Shown here piece after piece: positions 1 to 9,800 of a stretch of DNA of 64,000 nt (positions are counted from its first letter, which is position 1; every line of letters begins with the position of its first letter). The stretch is taken from assembly GCA_024280115.1 (NCBI GenBank), contig JAJRQT010000181.1:62001-126000 (forward strand). Direction: 5' to 3'. Under the pieces are notes generated by a model. That model searched no databases. It worked only from the letters and a program-made list of their open reading frames with translations, and was not told the DNA's origin. The stretch is from Bacteroidota bacterium. Its GTDB lineage: Bacteria > Bacteroidota > Bacteroidia > Cytophagales > Cyclobacteriaceae. The position numbers and the translations under genes are program-made.

Positions 1-78
1 TTGATATTTGCAATAATAATAGGAGTTATCGATTTCGTTTTTGATAACCTGATGAGTTGGTTTTATAATGAGTTTTAA
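1..78 (+). CDS. secE: SecE, preprotein translocase subunit (3' end only)
   Basis: The window opens inside a reading frame that ends at TAA 76-78. The last 25 residues form a hydrophobic stretch followed by a short tail ending FYNEF, as in the single C-terminal membrane helix of SecE. SecE clamps SecY in the inner-membrane translocon. The assignment rests mainly on position, because secE lies directly before nusG in most bacteria. The 5' part is outside the window, so length and start are unknown. Confidence 0.75.
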   Translation: MIFAIIIGVIDFVFDNLMSWFYNEF

Positions 79-95
79 AACGAATAGATTTCCAG

Positions 96-653
96 ATGAG
101 TGAGCATAAATGGTATGTGATACGGGTGATTAGTGGACAGGAGAAGAAAATAAAAACTTACCTGGAAAACGAAATTTCACGACAAAAACTTGAAGAATAT
201 ATTCCTCAGATACTCATTCCTTCTGAGAAGGTTTACGAAATGCGGAATGGGAAAAAGCGTATTAGAGAACGCAATTTTTTCCCGGGTTATGTGCTTATTT
301 CTGCAGATCTCACTTATGGAGAGGCGATGCATGTTATAAACAGCATTCCTGGCGTTATTGGGTTTTTGGGTAATAACAGCGCAAGCGCTTCAAAGGAGCC
401 TGTTCCACTTCGTCAATCAGAAATTAACCGGATATTAGGAAAGGTTGATGAGTCGGAGGAAATGGAAGAAAAGTTTGATACTACTTATATAGTTGGTGAA
501 TCAGTAAAAGTTATGGATGGTCCATTTAGTGGATTTACCGGAACTGTAGAAGAGGTATTTGATGAAAAGAAGAAATTGAATGTGATGGTGAAAATTTTCG
601 GAAGAAATACACCAGTCGAGTTGAATTATATGCAAGTAGAAAAACAAGATTAG
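96..653 (+). CDS. nusG: NusG transcription elongation/antitermination factor
   Basis: The 185-residue protein matches the usual NusG size (E. coli 181). The N-terminal NGN domain (about residues 5-105, beginning KWYVIRVISGQE) binds the beta' clamp of RNA polymerase. The C-terminal KOW domain (about 130-185, with VKVMDGPFSGFTG) contacts ribosomal S10 or Rho. It couples transcription to translation and suppresses pausing in the cytoplasm. The gene sits 17 bases after secE and 4 bases before rplK, so it is probably cotranscribed with both. The ATG start matches the start of the NGN domain. Confidence 0.97.
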   Translation: MSEHKWYVIRVISGQEKKIKTYLENEISRQKLEEYIPQILIPSEKVYEMRNGKKRIRERNFFPGYVLISADLTYGEAMHVINSIPGVIGFLGNNSASASKEPVPLRQSEINRILGKVDESEEMEEKFDTTYIVGESVKVMDGPFSGFTGTVEEVFDEKKKLNVMVKIFGRNTPVELNYMQVEKQD

Positions 654-657
654 CATT

Positions 658-1101
658 ATGGCTAAAGAAATAATAGGATTTTTAAAACTACAAATTCGAG
701 GAGGTGCAGCAAATCCTTCTCCTCCTGTAGGTCCCGCACTTGGTAGTAAGGGGCTTAATATAATGGAGTTTTGTAAACAATTCAATGCAAGAACACAGGA
801 GAAAAATGGTCAATTGTTGCCAGTTGTAATTACAATTTTTAAAGATAAATCTTTTGATTTTGTTATTAAGACTCCACCTGCTGCTGTCTTATTGCTTGAA
901 CATTCAAAAATAAAGAAGGGATCATCTGAACCAAACAGGGCTAAAGTTGGATCTGTAACCTGGGATCAGGTTAAGGAAATTGCAGAATTGAAAATGCAGG
1001 ATCTTAATGCATTCAGAGTAGAATCAGCAATGAGAATGGTTGCTGGTACCGCTCGAAGTATGGGATTGAGAGTTAAAGGAACTGCACCCTGGGCAAATTA
1101 A
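658..1101 (+). CDS. rplK: 50S ribosomal protein L11
   Basis: L11 binds the GTPase-associated region of 23S rRNA and helps elongation factors and the stringent factor sense the ribosome. The 147 residues are slightly longer than E. coli (142). The N-terminal proline-rich segment (NPSPPVGPALGSKGLNIMEF, about residues 20-39) and the C-terminal rRNA-binding domain ending in GTARSMGLRVKG are both present. It follows nusG by 4 bases and precedes rplA by 12, the normal L11-L1 pair. Confidence 0.98.
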   Translation: MAKEIIGFLKLQIRGGAANPSPPVGPALGSKGLNIMEFCKQFNARTQEKNGQLLPVVITIFKDKSFDFVIKTPPAAVLLLEHSKIKKGSSEPNRAKVGSVTWDQVKEIAELKMQDLNAFRVESAMRMVAGTARSMGLRVKGTAPWAN

Positions 1102-1113
1102 AGGAAAGTAACA

Positions 1114-1812
1114 ATGGGTAAGGTAAGTAAGAAAAGAAAAGCAATATTAGAAAAGTATGACTTCCAGAAAGTTTTTGCTTTGTCTGATGCTGCAGAAGTC
1201 ATTAAAGACATAACTACTACAAAGTTTGATTCATCTGTTGATATCGATATCAGATTAGGAGTAGATCCCAGGAAGGCTGACCAAATGGTCAGAGGTGTGG
1301 CAACACTACCTCATGGCACTGGTAAGGATGTGAAAGTCCTTGTATTATGTACACCTGAAAAAGAGCAGGAAGCAAAGGATGCCGGTGCTGATCATGTGGG
1401 TTTAGATGAGTATATCAAAAAAATAGAAGGTGGATGGACTGATATTGATGTTATCATCACCATGCCACCCGTAATGGCGAAAGTTGGTAAACTCGGTAGA
1501 ATATTGGGTCCCAGAGGATTGATGCCTAACCCAAAATCAGGAACAGTTACCATGGATATCGGTAAAGCTGTTCAGGAAGTGAAAATGGGTAAGATTGATT
1601 TTAAAGTTGATAAATTTGGTATTATTCATACATCAATTGGGAAAGCATCTTTTTCTAAAGAAAAAATTATTGACAATGCCATAGAGATGTTGAATACTGT
1701 CTCAAAATTAAAACCGGCTTCTTCAAAGGGTACTTACTTCAAAAGTATTCATTTGTCAAGTACCATGAGTCCTGGCATTGCTATTGATCAACACAGCGTT
1801 AGCGATATTTAA
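1114..1812 (+). CDS. rplA: 50S ribosomal protein L1
   Basis: L1 forms the mobile stalk at the tRNA exit site and in many bacteria represses its own operon by binding the mRNA. The 232-residue length is close to E. coli (234). The signature GPRGLMPNPKSGTVT lies near residues 129-143. The stop codon is followed one base later by the rplJ start, so L1 and L10 are probably translationally coupled. No clear mimic of the L1 rRNA site was identified. Confidence 0.98.
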   Translation: MGKVSKKRKAILEKYDFQKVFALSDAAEVIKDITTTKFDSSVDIDIRLGVDPRKADQMVRGVATLPHGTGKDVKVLVLCTPEKEQEAKDAGADHVGLDEYIKKIEGGWTDIDVIITMPPVMAKVGKLGRILGPRGLMPNPKSGTVTMDIGKAVQEVKMGKIDFKVDKFGIIHTSIGKASFSKEKIIDNAIEMLNTVSKLKPASSKGTYFKSIHLSSTMSPGIAIDQHSVSDI

Positions 1813-1813
1813 G

Positions 1814-2350
1814 ATGACAAAGCAAGAAAAAACAGAAGTAATAGGCGAGATAGCTCAAAGATTCAGTGAGAATAAAAATTTTTATTTCGCTAATGCCTCA
1901 GGTCTTTCTGTGGCAGAAATAAATGATTTCAGGAGAATTTGTTTTGAAAAAGGAGTTGAGTATAATGTTTATAAAAATACTCTTATCAAAAAAGCTCTTG
2001 AAACACTTGATACGGATTATTCTTCGTTTGACGATACAGTATTGAAAGGTTTTACCGGTATAATTTTCTCAAAGGAAAATGGAAATCTACCGGCAAAAGT
2101 TATCAAGCAGTTTAGAAAAGCAGGAGGTGGTGATAAACCAATATTAAAAGGGGCTTCCATCGATACCGATCTCTTTATTGGAAATGACCAACTGGATGCT
2201 TTAAGTAAGCTTAAATCTAAATTTGAGCTTATTGGTGACGTGATTATGTTGTTACAATCTCCGGTTAAAAATGTTATCTCGGCGCTTCAAAGTGGCCAGA
2301 ACAATTTGGCAGGGGTATTAAAAACGTTGTCTGAACGAGAAGAAGCATAA
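1814..2350 (+). CDS. rplJ: 50S ribosomal protein L10
   Basis: L10 anchors the L7/L12 dimers to the stalk base. I chose the ATG at 1814, one base after the rplA stop, which gives 178 residues beginning MTKQEKTEVIGEI. An upstream in-frame TTG at 1778 would add 12 residues inside rplA and is not typical of the family. The globular N-terminal domain and the C-terminal helix that carries L12 (ending LAGVLKTLSERE) are present. The length is somewhat above E. coli (165). Confidence 0.97.
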   Translation: MTKQEKTEVIGEIAQRFSENKNFYFANASGLSVAEINDFRRICFEKGVEYNVYKNTLIKKALETLDTDYSSFDDTVLKGFTGIIFSKENGNLPAKVIKQFRKAGGGDKPILKGASIDTDLFIGNDQLDALSKLKSKFELIGDVIMLLQSPVKNVISALQSGQNNLAGVLKTLSEREEA

Positions 2351-2387
2351 TTGAAATAAGTTAAAAATTAATTAAGAAAAATTTAAA

Positions 2388-2768
2388 ATGGCAGATTTAA
2401 AAGCATTCGCAGAGCAACTGGTGAACCTAACCGTAAAAGAGGTTAGCGAACTTACAGATATTTTGAAAGATGAATATGGTATTGAACCTGCAGCAGCTGC
2501 AGCTCCGGTAATGGTAGCAGGAGCTGCTGGTGGAGATGAAGGTGGAGCAGAAGAGAAGACTTCATTTGATGTTATATTAACTTCACCAGGTTTAGCTAAA
2601 CTAAAAGTGGTTAAAGCTGTTAAAGAATTAACAGGTTTAGGACTTAAAGAAGCTAAAGAATTAGTAGATGGCGCTCCAAATGCAATTAAGGAGGGTATTG
2701 CTAAAGATGAAGCAGAAGGACTTAAAAATCAACTTGAAGAAGCAGGAGCAGAAGTCGAAATTAAATAA
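2388..2768 (+). CDS. rplL: 50S ribosomal protein L7/L12
   Basis: This is the multicopy acidic stalk protein that recruits translation GTPases. The 126 residues show the N-terminal dimerisation helices, an Ala/Gly/Glu-rich flexible hinge (about residues 36-56) and the conserved C-terminal domain with LGLKEAKELVDGAP. It follows rplJ after 37 bases. A 152-base leader with several inverted repeats then separates it from rpoB, which fits higher expression of L12 than of RNA polymerase. Confidence 0.98.
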   Translation: MADLKAFAEQLVNLTVKEVSELTDILKDEYGIEPAAAAAPVMVAGAAGGDEGGAEEKTSFDVILTSPGLAKLKVVKAVKELTGLGLKEAKELVDGAPNAIKEGIAKDEAEGLKNQLEEAGAEVEIK

Positions 2769-2807
2769 AGCATTGTCCATTTATAATATTTAAATGGATA
2801 TAGTGTA

Positions 2808-2834
2808 GGCCTGGCCAATTTAGTCAGGTCTTTT
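2808..2834 (+). terminator. Probable attenuator hairpin between rplL and rpoB
   Basis: An 8-pair stem (2808-2815 with 2823-2830, including one G-U pair) closes a 7-base loop and is followed by TTTT. The U tract is short, so partial termination or pausing is more likely than full termination. In other bacteria a partial terminator between rplL and rpoB reduces polymerase synthesis relative to ribosomal proteins. The structure is seen in the sequence; the function is inferred. Confidence 0.55.
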
Positions 2835-2920
2835 CCTGTTTGTACCAACACCAATTTAATTGGTAAAAAACCATAGCCACAGTGGCGTGGAATGATTTTC
2901 TGATAAGATTACTACACTAA

Positions 2921-5900
2921 ATGATTAAAGCCTTGGCGACAAATAATCAAAATCTAAGAAAAAGCTTTTCCAAAATTAAAAGTGTAATCGATTATCCGGA
3001 TTTTCTGGATGTTCAATTACAATCATTCAAAGATTTCTTTCAATTGGAAACAGCTGCAGAAAAAAGAATCCAGGAAGGACTTTACAAAGTTTTTTCTGAA
3101 AATTTCCCGATAGCTGATTCAAGAGAAAATTTCGTGCTTGAATTTATCGATTACATGGTTGATCCGCCTAAATACAGGGTCAGCGAATGTGTGGAAAGAG
3201 GTCTCACCTATTCTGTTCCTTTAAAAGCGAAACTGCGGCTTTCCTGCAATGATGAGGACAACGAAGATTTTGAGACAATCGAACAGGAAGTCTTCTTGGG
3301 GAATATTCCTTACATGACCGTAAAAGGTTCCTTTGTAGTCAATGGAGCAGAGCGTGTCATTGTCTCGCAATTGCACAGGTCGCCAGGCGTATTTTTTGCG
3401 CAAAGTAAACATACCAATGGTACCAAATTGTATTCAGCCAGGATCATTCCATTCAAAGGATCATGGATTGAGTTTGCTACCGATGTAAACAATGTGATGT
3501 ATGCCTATATTGACAGGAAAAAGAAATTTCCTGTTACTACATTATTAAGAGCGATAGGCTGGGGTTCTGATAAAGATATTCTGGACCTGTTTGAACTTTC
3601 TGAGGAAGTTGATGCAACCAAAAAGCAGCTGCAAAATGTAATTGGCAGAAAATTGGCAGCGAGAGTCCTTAAAACCTGGACAGAAGACTTTGTGGATGAA
3701 GATACTGGTGAAGTTGTATCTATCGATAGAAATGAGGTTCTTTTGGAAAGGGATTCAGTCTTAACTGAAGATGATATAGATGTTATAATTGATGCATCTA
3801 CAAAATCTATCATACTTCATAGAGAGGATATAAATATCAATGATTTCCAGATAATTTATAATACCCTTTCTAAAGATAATTCAAATTCCGAAAAAGAGGC
3901 AGTCGAACAAATCTACCGTCAACTTAGAAACTCTGAGGCTCCTGATGAGCAAACAGCACGTGATATTATTCACAGTTTATTTTTCTCCGATAAGAGGTAT
4001 GATCTTGGAGAAGTTGGTAGGTATAGAATTAATAAAAAGCTCGGATTAGATATTGATTCGAATGTCAGGGTACTTACAAAGGAAGATATTATTCTGATTG
4101 TTAAGTACCTGATCGGATTGATCAACTCGAAAGCAGTAGTAGATGATATTGACCATTTAAGTAACAGAAGGGTAAGAACGGTCGGCGAACAATTATATAC
4201 TCAGTTTGGTGTAGGTCTTGCAAGAATGGCAAGGACCATCAAAGAGCGAATGAACGTCCGAGACAATGAAGATTTTAAACCAGTCGATTTGATTAACGCC
4301 AGGACATTATCTTCAGTAATCAATTCTTTCTTTGGAACCAATCAACTGTCTCAGTTTATGGATCAAACGAATCCATTGGCAGAGATTACTCACAAAAGAA
4401 GAATGTCAGCATTGGGGCCTGGTGGTCTATCTAGAGAAAGAGCAGGATTCGAAGTTAGAGACGTACACTATACGCACTATGGTAGATTATGTACTATTGA
4501 AACACCGGAAGGTCCTAATATTGGTTTGATATCGTCACTTTGTGTACACGCGAAGGTAAATGGTATGGGATTCATAGAAACTCCCTATCGAAAGGCGGGT
4601 AAAGGTAAGGTAAATATGTCGAGTGATGTTATTTACTTAACAGCGGAGGAAGAAGATACACATAACATAGCGCAGGCAAATGCACCGCTCAAAGATGATG
4701 GAATATTTATAAAAGATAAGGTAAAAGCAAGATTTGAGGGGGACTTTCCTATCGTTGATAATGGAGAAGTATCATATATGGATGTAGCTCCGAATCAAAT
4801 AGTTTCAGTAGCCGCTTCACTTATACCATTCCTCGAACACGATGATGCCAACAGGGCATTGATGGGTTCCAATATGATGCGTCAGGCGGTTCCATTGATG
4901 AAGCCCCAGGCTCCGATTGTTGGGACGGGATTGGAAAAAAGAGTTGCTTTGGATAGTAGGTCTTTAATTCTTGCTGAAGGAGATGGGGTTGTCTCCTATG
5001 TAGATGCAGAAAAAATATCTATTAAATATGACCTCAATGAAGATCAGAAACTGATAAGTTTTGATCAGGATATTAAAACCTATGAACTTATCAAGTTCAG
5101 AAGAACAAATCAGGATACTTGTGTCAACCTTAAACCAATCGTTTTTAAAGGTGATAAAGTTGAAAAAGGGCAGGCCCTGTGTGAAGGGTATGCGACCGAA
5201 GCCGGTGAATTGGCTCTTGGAAGAAACTTGAAAGTTGCATTTATGCCATGGCAGGGTTACAACTTTGAGGATGCGATTGTTATTTCAGAAAAGGTTGTAA
5301 GAAACGATATTTTCACATCACTTCATATTGATTCATTTGAACTCGAGGTAAGAGATACAAAAAGAGGAGAAGAAGAGCTTACTTCAGAGATTCCAAATGT
5401 CAGTGAAGAGGCTGTTAAAAACCTCGATGAACATGGCATTATCAGAGTTGGCGCTGATGTTAAGGAAGGCGATATATTGGTTGGAAAGATTACTCCAAAA
5501 GGCGAAACAGATCCAACGCCTGAAGAAAAACTTCTTCGCGCTATTTTTGGTGATAAAGCGGGAGATGTTAAAGATGCATCCCTGAAAGCTTCTCCTTCCC
5601 TACAAGGTGTTGTAATTGACACCAAGCTTTTCTCGAGACCAAAGAAAGACAAAGATCTGAGAGCAAAGGCAAAGAAGGATGTTGGAATACTCAAAGGAAA
5701 ATACAGCAAGCAACTTCTCGAGGTCAGAGCCTTGATGATAGAAAAGCTTACCAAAATATTGGACGGCAAGATTTCTCAGGGTGTAAGACATAAGTTTGGA
5801 GATGAAATCCTTAGCAAAGGGGTGAGATTCAATCCAAAAGTTATTGAAGAGAAACTTTTCCCGGAGAGAAATGTATATCGGGATGAGAGTAATTATAATG

Positions 5901-6805
5901 TTCAGGAAGAAGTTAATCTTATAGCTGATCTCAATTACGATAATTGGACAGATGATGAAAAAACAAATAATTTGATTGTTGAACTCATCAAAAAATTTAC
6001 AATTAAAAGGAATGAATATGCCGGAGAATTTAAACGAGAGAGGTTTACTCTTGAAGTTGGAGACGAACTCCCTGCGGGTATTGTTCAATTAGCTAAAGTT
6101 TATGTAGCTAAAAAACGTAAATTAAAGGTTGGTGACAAAATGGCCGGACGACACGGAAATAAAGGTGTTGTGGCTAAAATTGTTCGTCAGGAAGATATGC
6201 CTTACCAGGAAGATGGAACTCCTGTTGACATTGTTCTTAATCCACTCGGTGTGCCATCAAGGATGAACCTTGGACAGATCTACGAAACCGTTTTGGGCTG
6301 GGCTGGTGAAATATTAGGGAAGAAATATGCTACCCCGATTTTCGATGGAGCCTCGATGGCTGATGTAGAACAGGAATTAAAGGCGGCAAAACTCCCGAAA
6401 TTTGGGCGAACCTATTTATATGATGGTCTGACAGGGCATAAGTTTGACCAACAGGTAACAATTGGCAGAATTTATATGCTTAAACTAGGCCACCTTGTTG
6501 ATGATAAGATGCATGCAAGATCTATTGGTCCATATTCACTCATCACTCAACAGCCACTAGGAGGCAAAGCACAATTTGGTGGTCAGAGGTTTGGTGAGAT
6601 GGAAGTTTGGGCACTTGAAGCATTTGGAGCATCTAACGTACTCCAGGAAATCCTGACAATCAAATCAGATGATGTAATCGGAAGAGCTAAAGCATATGAA
6701 GCTATAGTAAAAGGTGAAAATATGCTTAAGCCGAATATTCCGGAATCATTCAATGTATTGGTACATGAATTACGTGGACTGGCACTTGAAATTACCTTAG
6801 ATTAA
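2921..6805 (+). CDS. rpoB: DNA-directed RNA polymerase subunit beta
   Basis: This is the beta subunit of the core enzyme, 1294 residues (E. coli 1342). The rifampicin-pocket segment near residues 470-510 (QLSQFMDQTNPLAEITHKRR, then SALGPGGLSRERAG) has the wild-type residues at the classical resistance positions, so no target-based rifampicin resistance is evident. The segment KVGDKMAGRHGNKGVV near residue 1070 contributes to the active centre. The protein ends in the conserved region that joins beta'. rpoC follows after 44 bases. Translation begins at ATG 2921, after the structured leader. Confidence 0.99.
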   Translation: MIKALATNNQNLRKSFSKIKSVIDYPDFLDVQLQSFKDFFQLETAAEKRIQEGLYKVFSENFPIADSRENFVLEFIDYMVDPPKYRVSECVERGLTYSVPLKAKLRLSCNDEDNEDFETIEQEVFLGNIPYMTVKGSFVVNGAERVIVSQLHRSPGVFFAQSKHTNGTKLYSARIIPFKGSWIEFATDVNNVMYAYIDRKKKFPVTTLLRAIGWGSDKDILDLFELSEEVDATKKQLQNVIGRKLAARVLKTWTEDFVDEDTGEVVSIDRNEVLLERDSVLTEDDIDVIIDASTKSIILHREDININDFQIIYNTLSKDNSNSEKEAVEQIYRQLRNSEAPDEQTARDIIHSLFFSDKRYDLGEVGRYRINKKLGLDIDSNVRVLTKEDIILIVKYLIGLINSKAVVDDIDHLSNRRVRTVGEQLYTQFGVGLARMARTIKERMNVRDNEDFKPVDLINARTLSSVINSFFGTNQLSQFMDQTNPLAEITHKRRMSALGPGGLSRERAGFEVRDVHYTHYGRLCTIETPEGPNIGLISSLCVHAKVNGMGFIETPYRKAGKGKVNMSSDVIYLTAEEEDTHNIAQANAPLKDDGIFIKDKVKARFEGDFPIVDNGEVSYMDVAPNQIVSVAASLIPFLEHDDANRALMGSNMMRQAVPLMKPQAPIVGTGLEKRVALDSRSLILAEGDGVVSYVDAEKISIKYDLNEDQKLISFDQDIKTYELIKFRRTNQDTCVNLKPIVFKGDKVEKGQALCEGYATEAGELALGRNLKVAFMPWQGYNFEDAIVISEKVVRNDIFTSLHIDSFELEVRDTKRGEEELTSEIPNVSEEAVKNLDEHGIIRVGADVKEGDILVGKITPKGETDPTPEEKLLRAIFGDKAGDVKDASLKASPSLQGVVIDTKLFSRPKKDKDLRAKAKKDVGILKGKYSKQLLEVRALMIEKLTKILDGKISQGVRHKFGDEILSKGVRFNPKVIEEKLFPERNVYRDESNYNVQEEVNLIADLNYDNWTDDEKTNNLIVELIKKFTIKRNEYAGEFKRERFTLEVGDELPAGIVQLAKVYVAKKRKLKVGDKMAGRHGNKGVVAKIVRQEDMPYQEDGTPVDIVLNPLGVPSRMNLGQIYETVLGWAGEILGKKYATPIFDGASMADVEQELKAAKLPKFGRTYLYDGLTGHKFDQQVTIGRIYMLKLGHLVDDKMHARSIGPYSLITQQPLGGKAQFGGQRFGEMEVWALEAFGASNVLQEILTIKSDDVIGRAKAYEAIVKGENMLKPNIPESFNVLVHELRGLALEITLD

Positions 6806-6849
6806 TGAATTCAAACCTTTTTGGTTTATAATAAATACGCTAATTAATT

Positions 6850-9800
6850 ATGGCATTCAGAAAAAACAAAAAACTAAAGAGTGACTTTTCTAAAGTTACC
6901 ATAAGTCTTGCGTCGCCGGAATCAATTTTAGAAAGTAGTCATGGTGAGGTTACCCAACCGGAAACAATTAACTACCGAACCTACAAACCGGAGATGGGGG
7001 GATTGTTCTGCGAGCGCATTTTTGGCCCGGTCAAAGACTGGGAATGTCATTGTGGGAAATATAAAAGAATAAGATATAAAGGGATCATTTGCGATCGTTG
7101 TGGTGTTGAAGTAACTGAGAAGAAGGTACGAAGGGAAAGAATGGGCCACATTGAACTCGTTGTTCCTGTAGCACATATTTGGTATTTCAGATCGCTTCCA
7201 AATAAAATCGGTTACCTTCTTGGCCTGCCTACAAAAAAACTGGACCAAATCATTTATTACGAACGATTCGTAGTTATTCAGCCTGGCCTGAAAGAGGAAG
7301 ATGATCTTAGTAAAATGGATTATCTGACTGAAGATGAATATCTTGATATACTTGATAAGTTACCAAGAGAAAATCAAATGTTGGATGATGATGATCCTGA
7401 AAAGTTTATTGCTAAAATGGGTGCAGAGGCGCTTGAAATGCTTTTGGCAAGGATTGACCTTGATGAATTATCTTATAAATTAAGGCATCAGGCAGCCACT
7501 GATACTTCTCAACAAAGAAAAGCTGAGGCATTGAAGAGGCTACGTGTAGTTGAGGCATTCAGAGATGCAAGAACAAGAATCGAAAACAGACCAGAGTGGA
7601 TGATCATAAGAATGGTTCCTGTAATTCCACCGGAGTTGAGACCTCTTGTCCCTCTTGACGGCGGTAGATTTGCTACCTCTGATCTAAATGATCTTTACAG
7701 AAGAGTTATAATAAGAAACAACCGTTTAAAACGACTAATTGATATTAAAGCCCCGGAAGTCATTTTAAGAAATGAAAAAAGGATGCTTCAGGAGGCGGTG
7801 GATTCACTTTTTGATAATTCGCGAAAAGTTAATGCAGTTAGATCCGATGGAAACAGGGCACTAAAATCTTTGAGCGATATGCTGAAAGGAAAGCAAGGCC
7901 GGTTCCGTCAAAACCTTCTTGGTAAAAGGGTGGATTATTCGGGAAGATCAGTAATTGTGGTTGGCCCTGAATTGAAAATGCATGAATGCGGGCTGCCAAA
8001 AAATATGGCGGCAGAGCTATTCAAACCTTTTGTTATCAGGAAATTAATTGAAAGAGGAATTGTAAAAACTGTTAAGTCAGCTAAGAAAATTGTTGACAGG
8101 AAGGACCCAGTTGTTTGGGATATTTTAGAAAATGTATTGAAAGGCCATCCGGTTCTACTTAACAGGGCACCTACGCTACACAGATTGGGTATTCAGGCAT
8201 TTCAGCCAAAATTGATTGAAGGAAAAGCGATTCAACTTCATCCTTTGGCATGTACAGCATTTAATGCAGACTTTGACGGTGATCAAATGGCCGTGCACGT
8301 TCCGCTTGGACAGGAAGCGATTTTGGAAGCTTCAATATTAATGCTTTCATCACATAATATATTGAATCCAGCCAATGGGGCCCCAATTGCTGTACCATCG
8401 CAAGATATGGTTCTTGGACTATATTATGTGACTAAAGGCAAGAAAGGAACTAAAAGCAATCCTGCAATAGGAGAGGGTATGGAGTTCTATTCTTCAGAGG
8501 AAGTTATTATTGCTCTCAATGAGGAGCGTATCTCAAAGCACACATATATAAAAGTTAGAACAAAAGTAAGAAATGAAATTGGCGAACTTGAAACAAAAGT
8601 TATTGAAACTGTAGCCGGCAGGGTGCTTTTTAATCAACATGTTCCTGAAGAAGTTGGTTATGTTAATGAACTTCTTTCAAAGAAAAAGCTCCAATTGATC
8701 ATTTCTGATGTATTTAAAATCACAGGAATGGATGTGACTGCCAAGTTCCTTGATGATATTAAAACACTTGGTTTCCAGGAAGCTTATAAGGGTGGATTAT
8801 CGATTGGTCTTAATGACGTGATGATTCCTAAAGTTAAAGATGAATTGATTAATGAAGCAAAAGCTGAGGTTGATGAAGTTTGGAATAATTACCTTATGGG
8901 TCTTATTACAGATAACGAACGATATAATCAGGTAATTGACATCTGGACGCGAATTAACTCTCAGATTACAGGTACTTTGATGCGTCAACTAGAAGAAGAT
9001 AAGCAGGGTTTCAATTCTATTTATATGATGATGCACTCTGGCGCCAGAGGTTCAAGGGAGCAGATTCGACAATTAGGCGGAATGCGGGGATTGATGGCAA
9101 AACCACAGAAAAACCTTGTAGGGTCAGTTGGAGAAATTATTGAAAACCCAATCATTTCTAATTTTAAGGAAGGACTGGATGTTATAGAATATTTTATTTC
9201 TACTCACGGAGCAAGAAAAGGCTTGGCCGATACTGCTTTAAAAACAGCTGATGCCGGATATTTAACAAGAAGGTTGGTGGATGTATCGCAAGATGTAGTT
9301 ATCAACGAAGCTGATTGTGATACCTTGAGAGGAATTGTAGTAACAGCCCTGAAAGATAATGAAGATATTGTGGAACCATTGTCTGAAAGGATTCTTGGCA
9401 GAGTAACTGTTCATGATGTTTTCGATCCGCTTACCGAGGAATTGATTGTAGCATCAAATACCGAAATTGATGAGGAAATTGCAAAGAAAATTGATGAGAC
9501 AAGTATAGAGGAAATCGAAATAAGATCCGTATTAACTTGTGAAACTAGAAAAGGTGTTTGTTCAAGGTGCTATGGTAGAAATCTTGCAACAGGTAAAATG
9601 GTTCAAAGGGGAGAAGCCGTTGGCGTAATTGCAGCTCAATCTATTGGAGAGCCCGGCACTCAGCTTACACTTAGAACTTTCCACGTTGGTGGTACTGCCT
9701 CAAATATTGCAGTTGACGCTAAAATTAAGGCAAAATTTGATGGTGTAGTTGAATTTGAAGAGTTGAGGTCTTTAAAAACCACAGATAATGATGGTGAAAA

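Noticed and set aside
1778..1813. Longer TTG start for rplJ overlapping rplA
   Set aside because: The ATG at 1814 fits the family start and sits one base after rplA.
2850..2886. Small palindromes in the rpoB leader read as protein-binding operators
   Set aside because: They are too short to separate from RNA structure; kept only as part of the leader finding.
5323..6088. Two long minus-strand frames (148 and 162 residues) inside rpoB
   Set aside because: They are antisense to a fully conserved gene, have biased composition and show no domain. They arise from codon use of rpoB.
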